DNA of 64,000 nt from Lunularia cruciata (GCA_948567375.1 OX419755.1:13397001-13461000); one strand, 5' to 3'; counted from the first letter of the stretch, positions 45,661 through 57,287 are shown. Notes: a model not told the origin generated them from the letters alone. Numbers and translations: made by a program.

Positions 45661-46717
45661 ATAACCGTCTGATCGAGATGACCTTGCTGAGGACGAAGCG
45701 AATAGAAGTGCACACTCAAGGGAGGGATGAGTGCATATAAATTCGTCTGTGGGACCTAGCTCTCCAGGAGTACTTGTTTCCCAGACTCAGTAAAGTTTGC
45801 ATTTTCATTTCGTGTTTTCTCCTTTCAACCAGAAACATGGAAAGCTAATACATAAGCCTAACTTCCACAGTGCATCCCACAAGGATTTTCTCACGTAGTT
45901 GAGGTTTATCAACTCCAATTCAGAGATCACTAGGTTCAGCTTACCCGAAGTACCGTTGGTCCGGTCCTCACCCACAAGGACCGGTTGAAAAGCTGGGATT
46001 CATGATCACAATGGTTTGAACACGTTAAACACAATTTTATTCAGGATTCCAGGATGTCATCGTACTACAGATGTTCGACCCATGGCTGGTACCAAGGACA
46101 ACCAACGGCCAGAAAAAACGACGAATCTATTTTCGTCCAATTTCAAGTACTTGGATATAGCCTTGACGTTCCCAAACCAATAACGGCGAGCATTATAATG
46201 GAGTCAATTAAAAGGTCGAGCATCTAATCTCTACGTAAATGAAATGGCCACTTGGCCGCTGATGTTACTGTCATATGGCGTCTTCGTAATGGATTTACTT
46301 TGAGCTGATATATTCTATGTATGCACAGTCTATACAAGTATAGAGACTCGGAACCTGGGTGCAATGAGTGCGTGAATCCAGAGTTTACATGTACAACGAG
46401 TTTCCTTTTCAGTTGTAGTTTCGAGTCCGATCGCTCTCCAAGGGTGGGAATTTGAGGAGCAGAAACAGGACAACGCTTCGATTCGCGTTCAGGTTACATC
46501 CCTGGGTGAGGAGGACGGTAACGGAGCAAAACATTGAACACAAAATCTTTGTGTGTTCCGAGGGGACTTATGCAATAAATAGAGTTGTAATATTGTTGAC
46601 GAGGAATGCATGAAGGAGAATTGACATTCTAAGAACTTATTCTTGACGATCACTTCCGAGGCTAAAACAATCGTAAATTCAAGGTACCGGGGGGTAACCT
46701 GCACAAACGGGGAGATT
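45661..46717. other. Single-copy DNA, no recognisable gene
   Basis: A TATA-like gcatataaattcg is at about 45733-45745 on the plus strand, but no credible reading frame follows it. Nothing else to support. Confidence 0.35.
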
Positions 46718-46970
46718 TTAAAACTTCCACCCGACTGTGTATCCTCCGCCAGAGATAGCTGCTTTCGATGGGTTTCGACTGGACTCCATGCATTCTGAAG
46801 CCTTGTTCAATCTCGACTCATTGACGAGCCACGTGTGCAAATTGTGCGTCTTATATCCACGAGTTTCGAATCTGGATTTAATTTGCTTATATCTATCTAT
46901 ATGTCGAGCCAAATTCCCAAATATTGCTGCTTTAAGTACCCTATCCGCTTCTTCATTATACGATACTAGT
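46718..46970 (-). CDS. Hypothetical exon of about 83 codons
   Basis: The minus-strand frame contains EEADRVLKAAIFGNLARHID, RYKQIKSRFETRGYKTHNLH and AAISGGGYTVGWKF, then a stop. The charged, helical composition looks more like real protein than the neighbouring frames. There is no ATG in the open stretch; a catag before it could be a splice acceptor. I do not recognise a family. It could be the last exon of a gene or a relic. Confidence 0.25.
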
Positions 46971-48458
46971 GTCTATGAGAATAGATGGAATTTTCAAAAA
47001 AATTCAAATTGCACATGCGCTGCAAACTGGAATATCTACCTAATGTGATGAGTAGGTGCTTGACCTGTATTATAGTTGTGGTCGTTTGGTTTCTTAGTTC
47101 TTCGCAATAAAAAACTTCCCGCCATGAACAGCACAGAACACGCGGCCTGCGGTGAGGATGAGATTCTCAAAATTACTGCTTTGTAGATCAAGGGATCAAT
47201 CGAAAGATGATTAATCTGTTGCATATACGATATTGTTTACATTCTAGAAGAAGGTTTTGTGCAAGGGAGTGGCACTCAAGGACTTGCTCTAAGTGAGAGA
47301 ATAGAATCTCAAATTTTATCACCAATGAACAAGGTAGCAATTGTCATGTTCGTTCTGGTCGAACCATGAAGAAAAACTATGAGCGAAGCAGAAGTCGAAT
47401 AGCAGCCTATTGAGCCTGCTTTCACACAGTCTCTATCATCTGGGTGGTGTAGCGGCCGCCTGTAACCCGAGTGGGGGTATGAGAGTTGGTAGTTGAAGCT
47501 GTTCTCGAGGACCGGTGGGGTCATGTAGAAGGCACGTCCACTTGGAGCGTAGAGTCTCCATGTAGACATTTCCATGGAGATGAGAAGTGCCTGCTGAGAT
47601 AATGCGGAGGGCACAGCGTGAGGCGGGTGACCGAGCAGCGATCACCTCTCGCTCTACGCAGTCAAGGGATAGCGTGCTTGAATGCTTCCCAGCGATCATC
47701 CTCTCGAATCTGATTCCAACAACTACTCTCAGCTTTTTAAGTTGCGATGTATGCATAAGGTTGTTTCGGGTGATCAAGTAACACCTACCGTTATTGGTTA
47801 ATTAATGTAAACACCCCGCATCTGCATTAAAAAGCTGCGATGTATGTGGTGGGCATCGGTGGCAACCTGGATTGTTATAAGAATCTTGGTAGTTCTCTGG
47901 TTTCTGCAACGAATTGTTGACGCTAACCAAGTTTCACTAGATTGTACTGGCAACGAGAACAGTGGAGGGATTGCTACGTTAATCTTGATGATAGCAAGTT
48001 GCATTCATCCACTGCTCGATCACAGGGGGAATTTCCTTTTAAACGGTAAAGGTTGAGATACCTGGCGGAAGTTATCATCATCATTTCATGGACTGCCATC
48101 ACGTGGACATCATGTTCGGCCACTCTTGACAAAGCCTTATGGAAAGTTTGAAACTCTACATGAAGATGGACTCTTCAGAATCCATCAAGCGTGCTGTCTC
48201 ATGAGGAGACGGGTAGGGAACTGTGCAGTGGATCATAAGTACTAGTCGATCATAGATTTGAGCAGTTTGTTTCTTTGTAAGAGGCTGTAGCGGAGTCCGA
48301 AAGCCTTGCCAACACAGTTGGAGAGGAAGACACGGACAAGCTTTTAGCTGCAATCAGGTCTTGCCTATATGGTTTCGGCATTTAGTTGCTTGCTTGTAAG
48401 TTAATAACAGTCCAGCAAGCTGGTTAACTAACTTGTTCCTTGGACGATTGATAGGTCC
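46971..48458. other. Single-copy DNA, no recognisable gene
   Basis: The 113-codon minus-strand frame at 47436-47777 and several shorter ones carry no motif. I see no transposon signature either. Confidence 0.3.
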
Positions 48459-48496
48459 GAAAATATGTCCGATTGATAGCAATCGGACATATTTTC
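48459..48496. other. Perfect 17-bp hairpin with 4-base loop
   Basis: gaaaatatgtccgattg, loop atag, then its exact complement. It is not followed by a T-run and no gene ends next to it, so a terminator role is not supported. Confidence 0.8.
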
Positions 48497-50514
48497 AATG
48501 GTCTACAGATCAGAAGACCTATTCTCATGCAGGATATGCGTCCAAAGATAGATTTCTCAGTGGATCAAACTTTGGAGACCTCTTGTGAGTGATTCAAAGC
48601 TTCTTAGGACTTCTGCAAAAGGACGGATACAAGGACTTGGATGTGACCCGTTTGCAAACTCTGATCGAGAACCTGGTCATGGGCTGTGAAATTCTCGTCT
48701 TTTTTTTCTTTGTTACCTTCTTATTATGTTTCTCCATAGAATATATGGTTGGATAGAATACGATATGCATTAGTAAGTTTCTCTATTGCTTGTTATTAAT
48801 CACAACGATTTATGTACACTGCTTGGTTATGGTGGTGAGTTGTTGTGAAAGAACTCATCTGATTTATCCATCTACGTTTATAGTTTGTCACGCTCGTATC
48901 ACGTTAACGGCAGTAGAGCCGTTGTTGCTACGTTTCCTCTGGTCATGTATACCTTCTGAACAAAAAGTTACATTCTTGGCAGGCAAAAGTACATCAATTT
49001 TAATCCTACCAAGGTTCTAGTTTGATTTCTTACCCAGGGTCCCGAATGGGGGCCAAGGAGGAACCCTTCTGCGCAACTTTCAGGCACATTGTAGTTGTTT
49101 CTAAATGGAAAGGTGAAGCTTCTCTCACGCGTGGCACTGCGCAGCTCATTAGTCCCCGAGCTCATTCCACAACAAATGGGGTGGACACTTTGGACATTCT
49201 TTCAGCGACACTTGGGCCCTAGCTCTTCTTCTGTTCTTTAGAGATCGTGGTAGGATTCAGAAAGTAATTCTCATTGACATGATATCGGTTCTACTTTTGT
49301 TCCTTAAAGGTCACTAAATCTGGCAGTAGGATTCTCTATAATTCTCAAGAATTTCCTGAGAACTTAGGAAGATTTATGACGGCACCTAGAAAACGGTGTT
49401 GCTATTCTCTAAACTTTCAACCTTTGAAAATTACAAAAACCATGGTTCTAGTTTGGAAAGAAGGTGACTACCCAGAAGTGGACAAAAATATAGAAATACA
49501 AGGTGTAGATAGAAATATAGATGTAGAGTTTGAGTATGATCATCTCTTATAGGAACCTCGATTTCCCAATGATCCAAATAAATCTTCAATAAAAGAAGAG
49601 ATCGAGAGAAGGATTCTCACTCTCAAATGTAGTAGAAGGTGACTTTGGAGCATTAGGGAAGATTTGAGAAAATGTACGCAAATATATCCATGTCTTTGCC
49701 TTCAGTTACAAGCATCTGGTATCCTTCAAGGAGCATCCCATTGAGCTGGAGCATTGAACTAATGTTATTTGTCAAATGGAAAGGGAAATCAGCCCACCAA
49801 TAACAATATTTGTCAAGGAAAGAAACATACTTCATGTATGAAGTGTAGAATTTTGAATAAATCTTCCTCATTATGATAGTGAAGAAGAATGGAACGTTGA
49901 AGATGTGTTGAGTTACAAAAAGCTCAACAAGCTGTATTGACCAAGAAGTGTTATTATCCTTTACCATACTTTGGTGATGAGATCTTGGAGGACATTGTAA
50001 GCAATGAATGGTATAGCTTTTTTGATAGTTATAGTGATTATAATAAAATAAACATTGCACTAGAACATCAACATTTGATCATCTGTAATACACTTATTTT
50101 CAAGTAATACACTTTGGTCTTTGTAATGCATCAACTACCCTTTTATCAAGTTCATGAATAAGATTCTTAAACCATTCATAAAAAGTTGATGAGAGATTTT
50201 GTTGATAATGTATATGCATATAAGGACAAGCAAAAACACTTTATTACCTTATCAAATTGTTTTTTTTTTCATTGCCATCCACCAATAACAAGAACGGTGT
50301 GGAAAAATATAACTATTTGTGAATCTAAACAAAACAAAACAAATTTTTTTAATAGAGTAAAGGTTGTTATATCTCCGATTGGACTCGAGGAAACACAAAC
50401 AAGAATTCATCCACCATGATAATCACTTAATATGTGAAGACATAAAGATAAATTTAATATGTGGTTATGAGGTCAAAAGTTAAGAAACTATCAAGTAGTT
50501 TCCGTTTTGAAACC
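48497..50514. other. Mostly unassigned DNA
   Basis: A frame near 48590-48690 (+) reads LGLLQKDGYKDLDVTRLQTL and could be a stray exon, family unknown. The 135-codon minus frame at 49653-50060 is not recognised. From about 49250 on, composition becomes AT-rich and transposon-like. Confidence 0.3.
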
Positions 50515-50539
50515 TATATATATATATATATATATATAT
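50515..50539. repeat. (TA)n microsatellite
   Basis: An uninterrupted run of about 25 bases of alternating t and a. Confidence 0.95.
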
Positions 50540-51138
50540 CATCACATGAGAATAAACTATAACCAATAAAATCTATCCAAAGACCTCCGATGGTTAAACA
50601 CTTACTCCCTACTGTTGTACTTCTACCTATTCATTTCTGATATTTTCGCTTTGATGATCCATATACATGTAGAATCTTCCAAATTAAATCTACCAGTTCT
50701 CTGAAGCAACCTCAACTAAATTGAGCAAGTGCAAGGCGGATCATCCAACTATGGTAGTCGGATTAATGACACAAATATTGACTAAACTTTGTAGGGAACT
50801 CTTCGTCCTCCATAACGCTACGAACCCCTGAAGTTCCTTCACTTCACTCGCTAGATTTCAAATACATTAAGTCAGGTAGACTTGACCAATTCGAGGTGCA
50901 CGTGCACTTGAATTCGATGCTTTATCGACAAGTATGATCGGTTTGAAAGTGTGCCTTCGGACCACTTTTGCCTGTCAATCAGTTTTGGAAGATTGTACTG
51001 ACCACTGACCTGTTGAGTAGATTTAGTCGATAAAGACCGGTCCTCAAATTGTAGTGAGGACGAAGAAAAACCGGAGACAGCGGACAGCTTGCTGGAGAGT
51101 CAATTGGGAGGAGAGAGGAGGACCCGAGTGAAGACAAG

Positions 51139-51400
51139 AGGTACAAAGGCTGCTAACCAAATCCATCATTCCTAGTAGACCTACCTACAGTTGGCTCACC
51201 AGTTAGCTCACCGAAGATACAGAGGTAAACAAACCGCTGTTAACCAAATGAATATCCTCATTCCTAGCAAGGACCTACCTGCTAGAGCTAGCTACAGGTA
51301 GGCCCCTTGCTAGGAGTGATGATGCTCATTTGGTTAGCATCGGTTTGTTTACCATTGTACCCCCTGTCGGGCACCTCTGTACTTCGGCACCACCCCAGAG
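51139..51400. mobile_element. Foldback / MITE-like inverted repeat with a third direct arm
   Basis: The arm 51222-51280 (gtaaacaaaccgctgttaac..cctagcaaggacctacctg) is the near-complement of 51294-51351 (caggtaggccccttgctagg..cggtttgtttac), with a loop of about 13 bases. Pairing extends outward through ccgaag.tacagagg on both sides, with about 24 extra bases in the right arm. A third copy of the arm lies in direct orientation at 51139-51190. Consistent with a MITE, a foldback element or a microRNA-type precursor; none is proven. It lies in what would be the intron before PLA2-like exon 3. Confidence 0.65.
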
Positions 51401-52014
51401 GTACAACGAATTCATGGAAATAAAGTTCGATGAAATCGAACTTCAGTGGTTTCCTTCCTGGTTTTACTCCGTAATGTTGCCAGCGAATTTGAGAAGCCAA
51501 AATTTCGCTACACATTTTCAGTTAGACCTGCGTGATCAATGCTATGGTTCCCTGATTGGAAAACCAGTTGATATCGTTCAGCTTGTTCAATGAGCAGTAC
51601 ATAATCACAGAATATGTACAGTTGCATCCAACTATTCTTAGTTCAGATATCTTGCGCCACAAATGTCTCTCTGAAAACTACTGATTTATTGGGTCAAATT
51701 CTTGCAGACGTGCGGTGGAACGTCCGAGTCAAGGATTTGCAATGGTTGGAATCTTCTATAAATGCCTCGTTCTCTAGGTGCCTTCTGTCTCCGACGTCAT
51801 TTGTATCCTGAGCCGGCATTAGAAGTCCTGCATTCGGTGTTTAGAAATCTTGCTTGTGTCGTTTAGTCTTCTTGGGAACAGCAGTGTGTTTTGACAATCT
51901 TGAGCCACTAATCAATTGGCTAGGAGTTTCTCGAGCTGAGGAACCCGGGAGTGCGAATCCTCTTTAGTCAAACACACTGCAAGTCTAATTCAGCTGCGAT
52001 TACTTTGTATTCAG
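51401..52014 (+). other. Presumed PLA2-like intron, right part
   Basis: No coding motif. It leads into the tattcag acceptor of exon 3. Open frames at 51330-51593 and 51614-51811 have no recognisable domain. Confidence 0.35.
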
Positions 52015-52143
52015 ATCCACCTAGGCTGAGATATTATAACGGGTGCCTAATGGGACTCCCAGGCTACCCCAGCGACGTTCCCTGCGGTGGTCTAGACAAC
52101 TGCTGCCCAGCTCATGATACGTCCGTTGCTTCCAACAATCTTG
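52015..52143 (+). pseudogene. Secreted phospholipase A2-like exon 3
   Basis: After tattcag the phase-1 frame reads PPRLRYYNGC, then LMGLPGYPSDVPCGGLDNCC, then PAHDTSVASNNL, and ends in phase 1 at ttg|gtactg. This matches the heart of plant sPLA2: LRYGKYCG calcium loop, PCDxLDxCC and the catalytic HD dyad. Changes: the Gly after the loop Cys is Leu, the Asp of PCD is Gly, and the Cys of HDxCV is Ser, removing a disulfide partner. Phase and content fit the exon at 2415-2471, which carries the preceding Cys-rich segment. The next exon is not seen: duplication copy B begins 67 bases later. The gene is therefore split on one side and cut off on the other. Confidence 0.75.
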
Positions 52144-52525
52144 GTACTGTAACAAACGATCGAGCTCCCCACATTCAATTTCTTCCTCCTTCAATCAAGA
52201 GTCTACAATCAAAACAACTAAAAAAGCGGGCATATGATTGAAGAGAACTGAGTAGAGACGAGCTGAGGACGTTGTTGTGTGCTGCTCTGATGCAGGAGTT
52301 GATGTGGTGATGTGCTTGAGCGGAGCCTAGTGAGTCAAGGGCTCATGGATGGATGCTCATTCTGTCGTGCGGAGCCTGCTGGCACCACTATTGACGAGGG
52401 CCGTGGCAACATCCGGCCGGGGTCGTGTAACATCCTAATACCCAGTGCTATTTTTTCCGTCATGAGTTGTCGAGTGAATTGCTAGGAATTGTCCTCCGTG
52501 TCATAATGCACACCGTAAGTTTTTC

Positions 52526-52611
52526 AGGTTGAGGTGCTCAACTTCTCCAGCTGTTGAACTTCTCCTTTAGGTTGAGGTGCTCAACTTCTCTACCTGTTGA
52601 ACTTCTCCTTT
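52526..52611. repeat. 43-bp tandem pair, copy B only
   Basis: aggttgaggtgctcaacttc...ttgaacttctccttt occurs twice in tandem at 52526 and 52569. Copy A has one unit (2969-3011). Confidence 0.9.
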
Positions 52612-52613
52612 AG

Positions 52614-52724
52614 CAACAGGTGGTCAATTTGAATTGGGTGTTTCATATCCAGGACACCAGTGAGTTCTTTTTCAATCCAGAAGCGTCTTCTGAGTGGGAC
52701 GGAAGCTTCTCTCTGTGGGGAAAG
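52614..52724 (+). other. Possible orphan exon (37 codons), copy B
   Basis: Counterpart of 3013-3123, with the same splice-like borders. All three differences from copy A change amino acids. No family recognised. Confidence 0.2.
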
Positions 52725-53148
52725 GTAAGATCGTACCACCTCAAGTATGCATGACCCGCAGTTTTAGTTTCGTGTTATATAAGACTTGTAGTTGTGAAAC
52801 TTGAATCAGCTGCGGACTCTCCGTAGCTGAGTTTTCTCTCGAGTGATCAGAGTTGACACGATCAACCTTAGAAGAAAACACACATTGATCTGAGTGACGT
52901 TATACTTACTGAAGTGGATCAGGCGGTGGGCTTCACGAGCTGGATTGTGCTGCGGAGAATTGTAGCTCTTCCTTCAAGACAGGAGACCCATTCTAGTGGC
53001 ACTATTCTGCGAATGCTTGTTAACCAAGTAATTTATTTGGTCAGATTAGAGACTTCAGTGCCTCTTGAATTATGCAATAACATGACAAAAGAAGCATTAC
53101 AGTAGATTTTAAGCAACCTAGACCTGCCCATTACTGACAAGACGTAAC

Positions 53149-53460
53149 TATTCTGCAGAAACCTGTCTTCCTACGATCCTAGTAAGAAAAAGACCCAGAC
53201 TTAAAGCTCTAGTTTGCAAAATCGTCCGTGGAGAATAAAATCTGAATAAACTCAGGAATCGGACACCTTGCTTAGTCACAGGAAATCATGCTTAGACGTA
53301 ACTATCCTGCATAATCTAGCTTTCCTATCTTACGCTCTTAGTAAGAAAGGATCCACACACTTCGAGCTCTAATCGGCAAAATTGGTAGTGGAGAATAGAA
53401 TCCGAACGAACTCAGGAATCGCACACCTTGCTTATACACAGAAAATCAAGTTTCGACTGA
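53149..53460. repeat. Diverged tandem pair, about 159 bp period, copy B
   Basis: Same internal pair as 3539-3858 in copy A, with small deletions relative to it (for example around 53210 and 53325). Confidence 0.7.
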
Positions 53461-53478
53461 GCATATGTACTATGTCGG

Positions 53479-53850
53479 ATGTTTTCCTCTTCATTTGTAC
53501 ATACTCTTCAAACTTGTCGAAGGGACGGGACAGCTGGATTATCATGTTTCCTCTCGTTTAGATTAGATCTGTTCTTGAGATACAAAGAGGAAAGGTGCTT
53601 GTGCCCCTTTTTAAGAACAAGATGCTTAATGTTCAAAAAGTACCACTCATTGCCAAAATGTTTTCTTTTGCGAAAGAAACGTGAAAATCGATGGTTACTT
53701 TTGTTTTATATGTCATGGCAGACATTAAAATCAAATTTGTCTACGAATGTTGAGTTGAGACTCAAAAAAGATAGCACCCTTCACCTCCTTAGCAGAGACA
53801 AATACTTTTCCGCACTATTAGATAATCCGCTGCTCCGAAAGTCGGTATAA
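53479..53850 (+). CDS. Hypothetical 123-aa ORF, copy B
   Basis: Same length and start as 3884-4255. Differences fall mainly in the last 35 codons (for example FFAPLDNPLFRQ against FSALLDNPLLRK). No domain recognised, and no clear sign of selection. Confidence 0.2.
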   Translation: MFSSSFVHTLQTCRRDGTAGLSCFLSFRLDLFLRYKEERCLCPFLRTRCLMFKKYHSLPKCFLLRKKRENRWLLLFYMSWQTLKSNLSTNVELRLKKDSTLHLLSRDKYFSALLDNPLLRKSV

Positions 53851-55009
53851 TTTCATCCGGTTAGGAACTTAAAAGTGTCGACAAGCTCTGCAAATGCAGT
53901 TGGCTGCTGGCTTGTAAAAGTTGTCTTGTTGTAACTCATGCGCATGTTTAGTTTTCAACGTCGGCCATAACACACACCGTTCTTAACACCTTCTTAACAC
54001 CAAAGTCTTAATAAGTTCGATCACATCTAATCATAGGTTATTACATGTTGTTGATAACCTTCCTCAGTCACAACGAAGATTGTCTCTAATGTCAAAGTTC
54101 GACGGAACGTTCATCGCTTTGGCACCCACTATACCAAAACCTTGGATTAAACCTTCGTCTTTGAACTTAAACTGGTGTACGGCAGATTTGTGTAGTGTAC
54201 AACAGTACAGATCAAGTTGTTCAAGATCAACTAATTCAAGTTGTTGGAGATCAACTAAGTCTCAACGTTAAACTCAAGTTGTTCCGGGTTTTGGCTTCTA
54301 ATATTCATCTGGTGCTAGTTACAACTCATATATGTTTTTTTGGTTTAGTTTCCTGTACTTAGGCCAAAAGCACCGGTCAAGATTTCTTCACATCCCCAAC
54401 AAGTTCGATGAATTCCAACTCTATTCATAGTCTGATTGTTACATGCATATGGTACGCACCTCAGACACAATTAACATTACCTTTGCTGTGAACACATTCA
54501 GCATACTATTCATCTCGATAGGCGTACCTGCGCAGCCATCAGATTTAAAAATAGCATGCTTTACAGACGGTACTAAACGTAACAGTCGTCCTATTATGCC
54601 AAAATTATGTTAATTCCGGGGAGACTCAACTGCAGGTCACCATGTACAACCTAGTAGGGTACCCAGCATTTCCACTTTTAGTTAATATGTACGTCAGGTT
54701 ATGAATTATGCAGCACTGCTATGATCAATCTTCGTCTACAGGGTTTAAGAACCATAAACATATTAATGATTTTCACTAGTGAGTCTCTTGAGCGCTGCAG
54801 CTCATAAAAGGGTTCTTAGTGTTGGAGCTTATTAATCAACTCACAGTTTCTTTCAAGGCTATTTGGATTTCTATATTGTTCTCTATCGATCCCAGGAACG
54901 ACGATTGATAACGTCGTAGTGTAGTGTAGGGGAATGATTGTGCAAGTTTCCGATCCATTCTGGAAAACTATTTCAAGTGCGATAAGCTGGTTAGGTCTTA
55001 CAACGAAAT

Positions 55010-55075
55010 AATAGGTGGACAGTTGGATAGAGCAACAACCATCTAGGTTGAAGGTCACGAGTTCAAATCTTAAGG
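55010..55075 (+). ncRNA. tRNA-Arg(TCT)-like relic, copy B
   Basis: Keeps the A-box-like agttggatagagc (55021-55033) and an anticodon-arm-like acaaccatctaggttg, but the B box is reduced to gagttcaaatc. Even less tRNA-like than copy A. Confidence 0.25.
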
Positions 55076-55139
55076 GCTTGCGTGAAGTGCAGATCAAACA
55101 TTATCTACCAGTGGTAGTCCGTCTCCGAACAATCTGGCC

Positions 55140-55773
55140 AAATACTCGAAACTGCCTGCAAGCCAAGAACTCCCCTCCAATGATTCAGGCAATGATTGCA
55201 ATTCAGGCAATGATTGCAGTGAACTGTTCCAAGTTGGCTAAGTTACCAGAACTCCAGGGAAGGGCCTGCAACAACCCCGAACACTCAATGATGATCCCCA
55301 AATCTTTCAGGCGAAAAAGTCCCCTAAATGATTCCAGCATAAGATTCTGAAACTCCTGGGAAGGGCTCCTCGAAAGTGCCTACAAGCCAAGAACTCCCCT
55401 CCAATGATCAGGCAATGACTGCAATTTCTAGCATGATAAGGGTAACTGTTCCAAGTTGGCTTAAGTATCCAGCCCTGCTGGGAAGGGCCTGCAACAACCC
55501 CGAACCCCCAACACTCAATAATGATCCCCAAATCTTTCAGGCGAAAAAGTCCCCTAAATGATTCCAGCATAAGATTCCAAAACTCCTGAAACTGCTGGGA
55601 AGGGCCTGCAACTCTGAACAGTGTCTCATCCTCAAATCCTTCAGGCGAAGAAGTCCCCCCATCGAGTCCGGCAATGACTGCAGTTTCTCGCACCCAGATA
55701 AGTCTAGCGTTTCCAAGTTGCCTAAGTTTCCGAAACTGCTGGGAAGGGCCTGCAACCCTGAACACCAGTCCAT
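55140..55773 (-). pseudogene. LRR tail of HNL gene B after the stop
   Basis: 55773-55537 continues in the same frame as HNL gene B with one more full LRR unit (SGLQALPSSFGNLGNLETLD, CEKLQSLPDSMGGLLRLKDL), then ends in scrambled sequence (RSFGILCWNHLGDFFA). 55140-55560 holds further decayed LRR pieces with different spacing. Only the TGA at 55774 separates the first part from the gene, so it may have been coding until recently. Confidence 0.75.
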
Positions 55774-57287
55774 TCACAAATCCTTCAGGCGAAGAAGTCC
55801 CACTAACGATTCCGGCAATGACTGCAGTTTCTCGCACCCAGATAAGTCTAGCGTTTCCAAGTTGCCTAAGTTTCCGAAACTGCTGGGAAGGGCCTGCAAC
55901 CCTGAACAGTGTCTCATCCTCAAATCCTTCAGGCGAAGAAGTCCCACTAATGATTCCGGCAATGACTGCAGTTTCTCGCACCAAGATAAGTCTAGCGTTT
56001 CCAAGTTGCCTAAGTTTCCCAAACTGCTGGGAAGGGCCTGCAACTCTGAACAGTGTCTCATCCTCAAATCCTTCAGGCGAAGAAGTCCCCCGATCGATTC
56101 CGGCAATGACTGCAGTTTCTCGCACCGAGATAAGTCTAGCGTTTCCAAGTTGCCAAAGTTTCCGAAACTGCTGGGAAGGGCCTGCAACCCTGAACAGTGT
56201 CTCATCCTCAAATGCTTCAGGCGAAGAAGTCCCCCGGTCGATTCTGGCAATGACTGCAGTTTCTCGCACCAAGATAAGTCTAGCGTTTCCAAGTTGCCTA
56301 AGTTTCCCAAACTGCTGGGAAGGGCCTGCAACCCTGAACAGTGTCTCATCCTCAAATGCTTCAGGCGAAGAAGTCCCCCGATCGATTCCGGCAATGACTG
56401 CAGTTTCTCGCACCGAGAGAAGTCTAGCGTTTCCAAGTTGCCTAAGTTTCCGAAACTGCTGGGAAGGGCCTGCAACCCTGAACAGTATTCCATCCTCAAA
56501 TCCTTCAGGCGAAGAAGTCCCCCGATCGATTCCGGCAATGACTGCAGTTTCCTGCAACTAGATAAGTCTAGCGTTTCCAAGTTGCCTAAGTTTCCGAAAC
56601 TGCTGGGAAGGGCCTGCAACCCTGAACACCAGTCCATACTCAAATCCTTCAGGCGAAAAAGTCCCCCGATCGATTCCGGCAATGACTGCAGTTTCTCGCA
56701 CCAAGATAAGTCTAGCGTTTCCAAGTTGCCTAAGTTTCCGAAACTGCTGGGAAGGGCCTGCAACCCTGAACACCAGCCCATACTCAAATCCTTCAGGCGA
56801 AAAAGTCCCCCGATCGATTCCGGCAATGACTGCAGTTTCTCGCACCTAGATAAGTATAGCGTTTCCAAGTTGCCTAAGTTTCCGAAACTGCTGGGAAGGG
56901 CCTGCAACTCTGAACAGAGTCTCATACTCAAATCCTTCAGGCGAAAAAGTCCCCCCATCGATTCCGGCAATGACTGCAGTTTCTCGCACCTAGATAAGTA
57001 TAGCGTTTCCAAGTTGCCTAAGTTTCCGAAACTGCTGGGAAGGGCCTGCAACCCTGAACACCAGTCCATCCTCAAATCCTTCAGGCGAAGAAGTCCCCCC
57101 AACGATTCCGGCAATGACTGCAGTTTCTCGCACCAAGATAAGTCTAGCGTTTCCAAGTTGCCTAAGTTTCCGAAACTACTGGGAAGGGCCCGCAACCCTG
57201 AACAGTTACTGATCCTCAATTCCTTCAGATGGAGAAGGTGCGTGAAGGAATTTGGCAGAGATCTAATTTTCGGACATCCATCCAACG
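55704..57287 (-). repeat. LRR-coding minisatellite of HNL gene B
   Basis: Units start at 55704, 55848, 55992 and so on to 57144, each exactly 144 bp, so the array stays in frame. No 77-bp units are present. Each unit encodes two 24-residue LRRs of the form LPSSFGNLGNLETLDLSxC and LQSLPESIGGLLRLKDLRM. Confidence 0.95.

Noticed and set aside
48459-48496. Intrinsic (rho-independent type) terminator
   Set aside because: No T-run follows and the context is a plant nuclear genome.
55307-56557. 416-codon minus-strand ORF with AGPSQQFRKLRQLGNARL repeats
   Set aside because: It is a second frame of the same LRR minisatellite, out of phase with the NB-ARC exon. The true frame gives regular LRRs.
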